Shown one piece after another: positions 60,227 through 64,000 of a stretch of 64,000 nt of DNA (its first letter is position 1; every line of letters begins with the position of its first letter). The DNA is from Georhizobium profundi (GTDB taxonomy: Bacteria; Pseudomonadota; Alphaproteobacteria; Rhizobiales; Rhizobiaceae), in the NCBI RefSeq assembly GCF_003952725.1, contig NZ_CP032509.1:2070001-2134000 (forward strand), read 5' to 3'. The notes beneath the pieces were generated by a model. The model had not been told where the DNA came from and made no database searches. It saw only the letters and a list, made by a program, of their open reading frames with translations. A program made the position numbers and the translations under genes.

Positions 60227-60504
60227 GCGTTGTCATTCTCACGGTCGCGGTCTGGTTTTCGCAGATCATCCTCGCCTTGGCGATGATGCTGGTGGCCTAC
60301 CGGCTCTTCATCGGTCCGCGCGCGCAGGACCGCATTCTCGCACTCGACATGCTCTATGTCTGCGCCATGCTGCAATTGCTGGTCTTCGGCGTGCGCACCG
60401 GCAACGCGATCTTCTTCGAAGCGGCGCTCATCATCGGCATGCTGGGCTTCGTCGCAACCGTGTCGCTCGCCAAGTTCCTGATGCGCGGGGAGGTCATCGA
60501 ATGA
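60223..60504 (+). CDS. mrpF: Mrp antiporter subunit F
   Basis: 93 residues with three membrane helices and the family core YRLFIGPRAQDRILALDMLY. Coupled to both neighbours by 4-bp overlaps. Confidence 0.9.
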   Translation: MSVVILTVAVWFSQIILALAMMLVAYRLFIGPRAQDRILALDMLYVCAMLQLLVFGVRTGNAIFFEAALIIGMLGFVATVSLAKFLMRGEVIE

Positions 60505-60899
60505 CGGTCGATCTCGTCGAATATCCGCTCTGGGCTGCGATCCTGGTTTCAAGCTTCCTGGTCATCGGATCGCTCCTGACGCTGATCGGCGCCATCGGCA
60601 TGGTGCGGCTCAAGAGTTTCTATGATCGCATCCATGCCCCGACGCTGGCGACCAGCTGGGGCACGGGAGGCATGGCGGTCGGCTCGATGATCTTCTTTCT
60701 GGTGGGCGGGGGCCGCCCCCTGGTCCACGAATTGCTGCTCGCCGCCTTCGTCACGATCACCACGCCTGTCACGCTGATGATGCTCGGCCGCGCCGCTATC
60801 TATCGCGACCGTTCGAGCGCGCGTCCGGGGATTCCACCCGTGGGCCGACGCGTCGATCTCAACTTAAGCGATAAGCCTTCGGAAGGGGAGGTGAGCTAA
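60501..60899 (+). CDS. mrpG: Mrp antiporter subunit G
   Basis: 132 residues from ATG 60501; the longer frame upstream overlaps mrpF. It contains the MrpG core GAIGMVRLKSFYDRIHAPTLATSWG and a later TTPVTLMMLGRAA. It ends the operon 13 bp from the convergent HPt gene. No clear terminator is seen. Confidence 0.9.
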   Translation: MTVDLVEYPLWAAILVSSFLVIGSLLTLIGAIGMVRLKSFYDRIHAPTLATSWGTGGMAVGSMIFFLVGGGRPLVHELLLAAFVTITTPVTLMMLGRAAIYRDRSSARPGIPPVGRRVDLNLSDKPSEGEVS

Positions 60900-60912
60900 C
60901 GCTCGCCGGCCG

Positions 60913-61260
60913 TCACAGCGCGCGTTCTTTTCTCATCTGCGCGATCACCGCATCGAGCTCGCGGATCAGTGAGGACAGGGCTTCGCGCTGTTCGGCTTCG
61001 GTGCTTTCAGCCTCGAGGGTCGCTTCCATCTCAGACGCACGTCGGCTGAGGTGGTCGAACCCGAAGAAGCCGCCTGCACCAGCGATCCCATGAGCGAGCT
61101 TTGCGATCTCACGGTGCTGAATGTGGGACGTGACGGGGTGGCTTTTGGCGATGGTGTTTAGGGCATTCCGGTCGCTGTGCAAACGCTCGATGAACCGCTC
61201 TTTCAAAGCATCCAAGGATCGAACCACCGCAAGCTCCTTGCTCTTAAAAGCACTTCGCAT
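60913..61260 (-). CDS. Stand-alone histidine phosphotransfer (HPt) protein
   Basis: 115 residues, all helical. The phospho-accepting His is His57 in AKLAHGIAGAGGFFGF, matching the HPt pattern AHxLKGxAG. It would pass phosphate between a hybrid kinase and a response regulator, neither encoded in the window. The convergent mrp operon gives no clue to its pathway. Confidence 0.8.
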   Translation of the reverse strand: MRSAFKSKELAVVRSLDALKERFIERLHSDRNALNTIAKSHPVTSHIQHREIAKLAHGIAGAGGFFGFDHLSRRASEMEATLEAESTEAEQREALSSLIRELDAVIAQMRKERAL

Positions 61261-61353
61261 GGAGATGCAAGGTACTTTAGCAAAAAATGAACTGTCGAGT
61301 GGTGGAACGCCCCAATGCCTTTGCGGTTGCAGCAGACTTTTCCGGTGCAGTTC

Positions 61354-61393
61354 AAAAAAAAGTGCGCAAGGCCGTTTGCGGGCGGCCTTGCGC
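61354..61393 (-). terminator. Rho-independent terminator of the GMC oxidoreductase operon
   Basis: A perfect 11-bp stem (GCGCAAGGCCG 61364-61374 with CGGCCTTGCGC 61383-61393, 8-nt loop) followed leftwards by eight T (61361-61354). Confidence 0.88.
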
Positions 61394-61406
61394 AGGAGGA
61401 GAAGCT

Positions 61407-62978
61407 CTAGATGTTGCCGGCGCTGAGTTCCTTGGCGATGTGATCGGCCTGGCGGATTGCCAGTGCCACGATTGTCAGGGTCGGGTTTTCAGCAGCGCCC
61501 GTCGTGAATTGCGAACCGTCCGAGATGAACAGGTTCGGGATGTCGTGGGTCTGGCCCCACTTGTTGACCACGCCGTCCCGCGCATTCTCCGACATGCGGT
61601 TGGTGCCGAGATTGTGCGTGGAGGGGTACGGCGGCGTCGGGAAAGCCCGGGTCGCACCAACCGCCTTGTACATCTCGATCCCCTGTTTGTAGGCATGATC
61701 GCGCATGGCCACATCGTTCGGGTGGTCTGAGAAATGTACGTTCGGAGCCGGCAGGCCGTACTGGTCCTTCACCTCCGAATTGAGGGTGATGCGGTTCGTT
61801 TCCTGCGGCATGTCCTCGCCCACGATCCACATACCGGCCATGTTTTCGTACTGGTCGAGCGCGGAGGTGAACGAACGGCCCCAGCCGCCCGGATCGAGGA
61901 AGGCAGCCATGAAGGGCAGGCCGAGCGACAGGGTTTCCAGCTCGTAGCCGCCGACGAAGCCGCGCGACGGATCGTGGCGCGCCTCGTCCTGGACGATCCC
62001 GGCCATCGTCGTGCCGCGCCACATACGCACGGGCTTGTCGAAGACGGCATAGACCGAACCTGTGACGTGGCGCATGTAGTTGCGGCCCACCTGGCCGGAC
62101 GAGTTGGCAAGGCCATCCGGGAACATGTTTGAGGCCGAGTTCAAAAGCAGACGCGGGCTTTCGATCGTGTTGCCGGCAACGGCGACCAGACGGGCCTTCT
62201 GCAGGTGCTGGTTTCCGTCCTTGTCGGCATAGACCACGCCTGTGACCTTGCCACTGTCGTCATGCTCGATCTTGATGACGTGCGACCGGTCGCGGACTTC
62301 GAGGTTGCCGGTGGCTTCACCGGCCGGGATTTCGGTATAGGCGGCCGACCATTTGGCGCCCCATTTGCAGCCCTGGAAGCAGAAGCCGGTCTGCTGGCAG
62401 GGGATGCGATCGCCGTCATCACGGGTCTGGATCGCCATGCGGCCGGTGTGGACTTCCTTGTAGCCGATCGCGAGAGCGCCTTTTTCGAAAACCTTGTAAT
62501 TGTTGTTGCCGGGCAGGCCGGGACGGTTGCCGGTGCGGGTAACGCCGAGCTTTTCTTCCGCCTGGTCGTACCACGGCGCCATCTCGTCGGCGTCGATCGG
62601 CCAATCGAGCAGGTTCGCCCCGTCGACGCGGCCATAATTGGTCAGCGCCTTCCATTCATGCGGCTGGAAGCGCAGCGACGCGCCGGCCCAGTGAATGGTG
62701 GTGCCGCCGACCGCCTTCACGATCCAGGCCGGCAGGCCTGAAAAGTCCCTGGCGACGCGCCAGTCGCCGCTGGTCGTGCGGGCATCGAGCCAGGAGAGCT
62801 GGCCGAAGGCATCCCACTCGTCGTTGAGATAATCTTCCGGCAAATGACGTCCGCCGGCTTCCAGCGCGACGACCTTGACGCCCTTCTGGGCGAGTTCGTT
62901 TGCGAGCACGCCGCCGCCGGCGCCCGTACCCACGATGACGACGACGGAATCGTCGTTGAGATCAAATTTGGCAACCAT
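61407..62978 (-). CDS. GMC-family FAD oxidoreductase (gluconate 2-dehydrogenase large-subunit-like)
   Basis: 523 residues. FAD-binding start VVVIVGTGAGGGVLANELAQKG with the second Glu motif VVALEAGG; HWAGASLRFQP; four Cys in the GFCFQGCKWGAKW region; and a C-terminal STHNLGTNRMSENARDGVVN with the catalytic His. The partner is the Tat-targeted small subunit encoded 14 bp upstream, so the pair probably acts in the periplasm on a sugar or sugar acid. No cytochrome c subunit gene is adjacent. Confidence 0.88.
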   Translation of the reverse strand: MVAKFDLNDDSVVVIVGTGAGGGVLANELAQKGVKVVALEAGGRHLPEDYLNDEWDAFGQLSWLDARTTSGDWRVARDFSGLPAWIVKAVGGTTIHWAGASLRFQPHEWKALTNYGRVDGANLLDWPIDADEMAPWYDQAEEKLGVTRTGNRPGLPGNNNYKVFEKGALAIGYKEVHTGRMAIQTRDDGDRIPCQQTGFCFQGCKWGAKWSAAYTEIPAGEATGNLEVRDRSHVIKIEHDDSGKVTGVVYADKDGNQHLQKARLVAVAGNTIESPRLLLNSASNMFPDGLANSSGQVGRNYMRHVTGSVYAVFDKPVRMWRGTTMAGIVQDEARHDPSRGFVGGYELETLSLGLPFMAAFLDPGGWGRSFTSALDQYENMAGMWIVGEDMPQETNRITLNSEVKDQYGLPAPNVHFSDHPNDVAMRDHAYKQGIEMYKAVGATRAFPTPPYPSTHNLGTNRMSENARDGVVNKWGQTHDIPNLFISDGSQFTTGAAENPTLTIVALAIRQADHIAKELSAGNI

Positions 62979-62992
62979 GGTGCGCCTCCTCC

Positions 62993-63517
62993 CTACAGCC
63001 AGTTGATGTCGTCAAAGCCGCGCGACACGTAGCCGCCCTGGCTGTAGGACTCGCCCTCGTAACCGAAGAGCGGCCATACTTCCTTCTGGTTGTAGAGACC
63101 GGTGACGAGCCCGCCGCGGATCTTCTGGAAGAAGGCACTCTCCTCCATGCCCTGGAGGACTTCGACGCGGTCGCTTTCCCAGCCGATCGACAGATAGTCT
63201 GCATGGCCCTTGCCGCGTGCGGCGGCATCGAGCGCGGCGATGCCGTCCTCGATTTCCTGGGCGCTGTCAGCGGTGTCGTAGCCCTTGACGGCGGTTGCGT
63301 AGAAATGGTCGGCGAGGTGGTCGTGCGGGTAGATGTCACGTGCCATCTGAATCAATGTGGCCATGCTTTCGGGCTTCACCGCCGTCGTTTCCATGGCCCA
63401 TGCGGCACCGTTGCCGGCGACGAAGTCTGCGCCGACGACGAATGTCGCGCCGACAGCCACGGAGCGAGCGAGAAGCTCGCGCCGGGTCATGCCGGTTTTC
63501 GATAATGTCTCAGTCAT
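62993..63517 (-). CDS. Gluconate 2-dehydrogenase subunit 3-family protein, Tat signal
   Basis: 174 residues. The twin-arginine signal MTRRELLARSVAVG is in the first 25 residues; the rest matches the small subunit family (MATLIQMARDIYPHDHLAD, VWPLFGYEGESYSQGGYV). It escorts the GMC subunit to the periplasm and takes part in electron transfer. First gene of the two-gene unit. Confidence 0.85.
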   Translation of the reverse strand: MTETLSKTGMTRRELLARSVAVGATFVVGADFVAGNGAAWAMETTAVKPESMATLIQMARDIYPHDHLADHFYATAVKGYDTADSAQEIEDGIAALDAAARGKGHADYLSIGWESDRVEVLQGMEESAFFQKIRGGLVTGLYNQKEVWPLFGYEGESYSQGGYVSRGFDDINWL

Positions 63518-63593
63518 GTCAGTCCTCCCTCAAAATTCTGGCTGACGGTCCGAGGCTCCACTCCTCGTCGCGGCAGCCGGCGAATGCGCGGCG

Positions 63594-63989
63594 CTACAGG
63601 TAGCGACCGCCGCGTTTCAGCACTTCGATCTGGTATCCATCCGGATCGGCAATGAAAAAGAAGCGTGCGATGACCTCGCCGGCGGGCGCGAAATCGACCA
63701 GCTTGCGGGGCGAGAGGCCCGCATCGGTCAAGCGCTTGTGCTCGGCGTCCAGGTCGTCGACCGAAAAGGCGAGGTGGCCGTAGCCGTCGCCCAGATTGTA
63801 GGGCTCGGTGCGGCCCTTGTTGACGGTCAGTTCAAGCTCGAAACCGGTCTCGTCATTCGACATGTAGACCAGCGTGAAGCTTTCGAAATCAAGACGATCG
63901 GCCACCTTCAGCCCGAAGGCCTGATCGTAAAATGCTACGGACCGCGCCTCATCGAGTACGCGGATCATGCTGTGTATGGCTTTAGCCAC
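63594..63989 (-). CDS. VOC-fold protein, glyoxalase I-like
   Basis: 131 residues with the paired beta-alpha-beta modules of lactoylglutathione lyase: HSMIRVLDEARSVAFYDQAFGL, FELELTVN, GYGHLAFSVDDLDAEHKRL, FFFIADPDGYQIEVL. The metal ligands His, Glu, His, Glu are all present, so it may be an active glyoxalase I. The start lies 11 bp from the window edge, so upstream context is unseen. Confidence 0.85.
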   Translation of the reverse strand: MAKAIHSMIRVLDEARSVAFYDQAFGLKVADRLDFESFTLVYMSNDETGFELELTVNKGRTEPYNLGDGYGHLAFSVDDLDAEHKRLTDAGLSPRKLVDFAPAGEVIARFFFIADPDGYQIEVLKRGGRYL

Positions 63990-64000
63990 TCTGGCTTCCC

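Noticed and set aside
1..64000. CRISPR arrays or rRNA genes
   Set aside because: No regularly spaced direct repeats of 23-40 bp and no rRNA-like stretches were seen on reading the window.

Overview
The window looks like an alphaproteobacterial chromosome, probably Hyphomicrobiales (Rhizobium/Mesorhizobium-like). Supports are the high GC, a Pha/Mrp antiporter with fused A and B subunits, a BTLCP cysteine proteinase, ArdC/DUF2493/toprim island genes and tetronate and apionate catabolic genes of rhizobial type. The genus cannot be fixed from the sequence alone.

The window has two parts. Positions 1 to about 38,190 are the right portion of an integrative element. It ends at a tyrosine integrase (36666-38000) next to the displaced 3' half of a tRNA-Arg(CCG) gene (38191-38235). 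The other end lies outside the window. From the left the island carries: a DsbA-like and a parvulin-type envelope folding pair; copC and copD, both broken; a Zn/Cd/Pb efflux operon (P1B ATPase, isoprenylcysteine-methyltransferase-like protein, CDF exporter) behind an orphan MerR-type promoter; a nickel locus (InrS-like sensor, NrsD-like MFS exporter, His-rich periplasmic protein, HupE/UreJ permease, anchor protein); a Tat-exported multicopper oxidase; and a decayed zone with a deleted second copy of the nickel locus.

At 20-26 kb there is a two-armed module that I could not match to a named system. The left-facing arm encodes a PD-(D/E)XK-like protein, an 80-residue protein and an SF2 helicase with an N-terminal MerR/excisionase HTH. 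The right-facing arm encodes a ComF-like phosphoribosyltransferase and a SLOG-HTH fusion, with an XRE regulator beyond. It is the best candidate here for an undescribed conflict or defence system. Next comes a small-molecule cluster (threonine-synthase-like, cysteine-synthase-like, GHMP kinase, LysR), then island housekeeping (DUF2493, toprim, ArdC, HipBA, integrase). Two of these genes share a covarying structured 5' leader.

From 38.3 kb onward the sequence reads as compact core chromosome. A complete four-carbon acid-sugar pathway (denD, ltnD, otnK, otnC, otnI) sits with an SDR, a TRAP transporter and a GntR regulator. It is followed by an aldehyde dehydrogenase, a second GntR regulator and the D-apionate genes apnO, oiaX (a RuBisCO-like protein) and oiaK. 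Then come the seven-function Mrp Na+/H+ antiporter operon (six genes, A-B fused), a lone HPt protein, a GMC oxidoreductase with its Tat-targeted small subunit, and a VOC-fold protein. A 24-nt motif shared by the TRAP and aldehyde dehydrogenase promoters suggests common control of acid-sugar uptake and oxidation.
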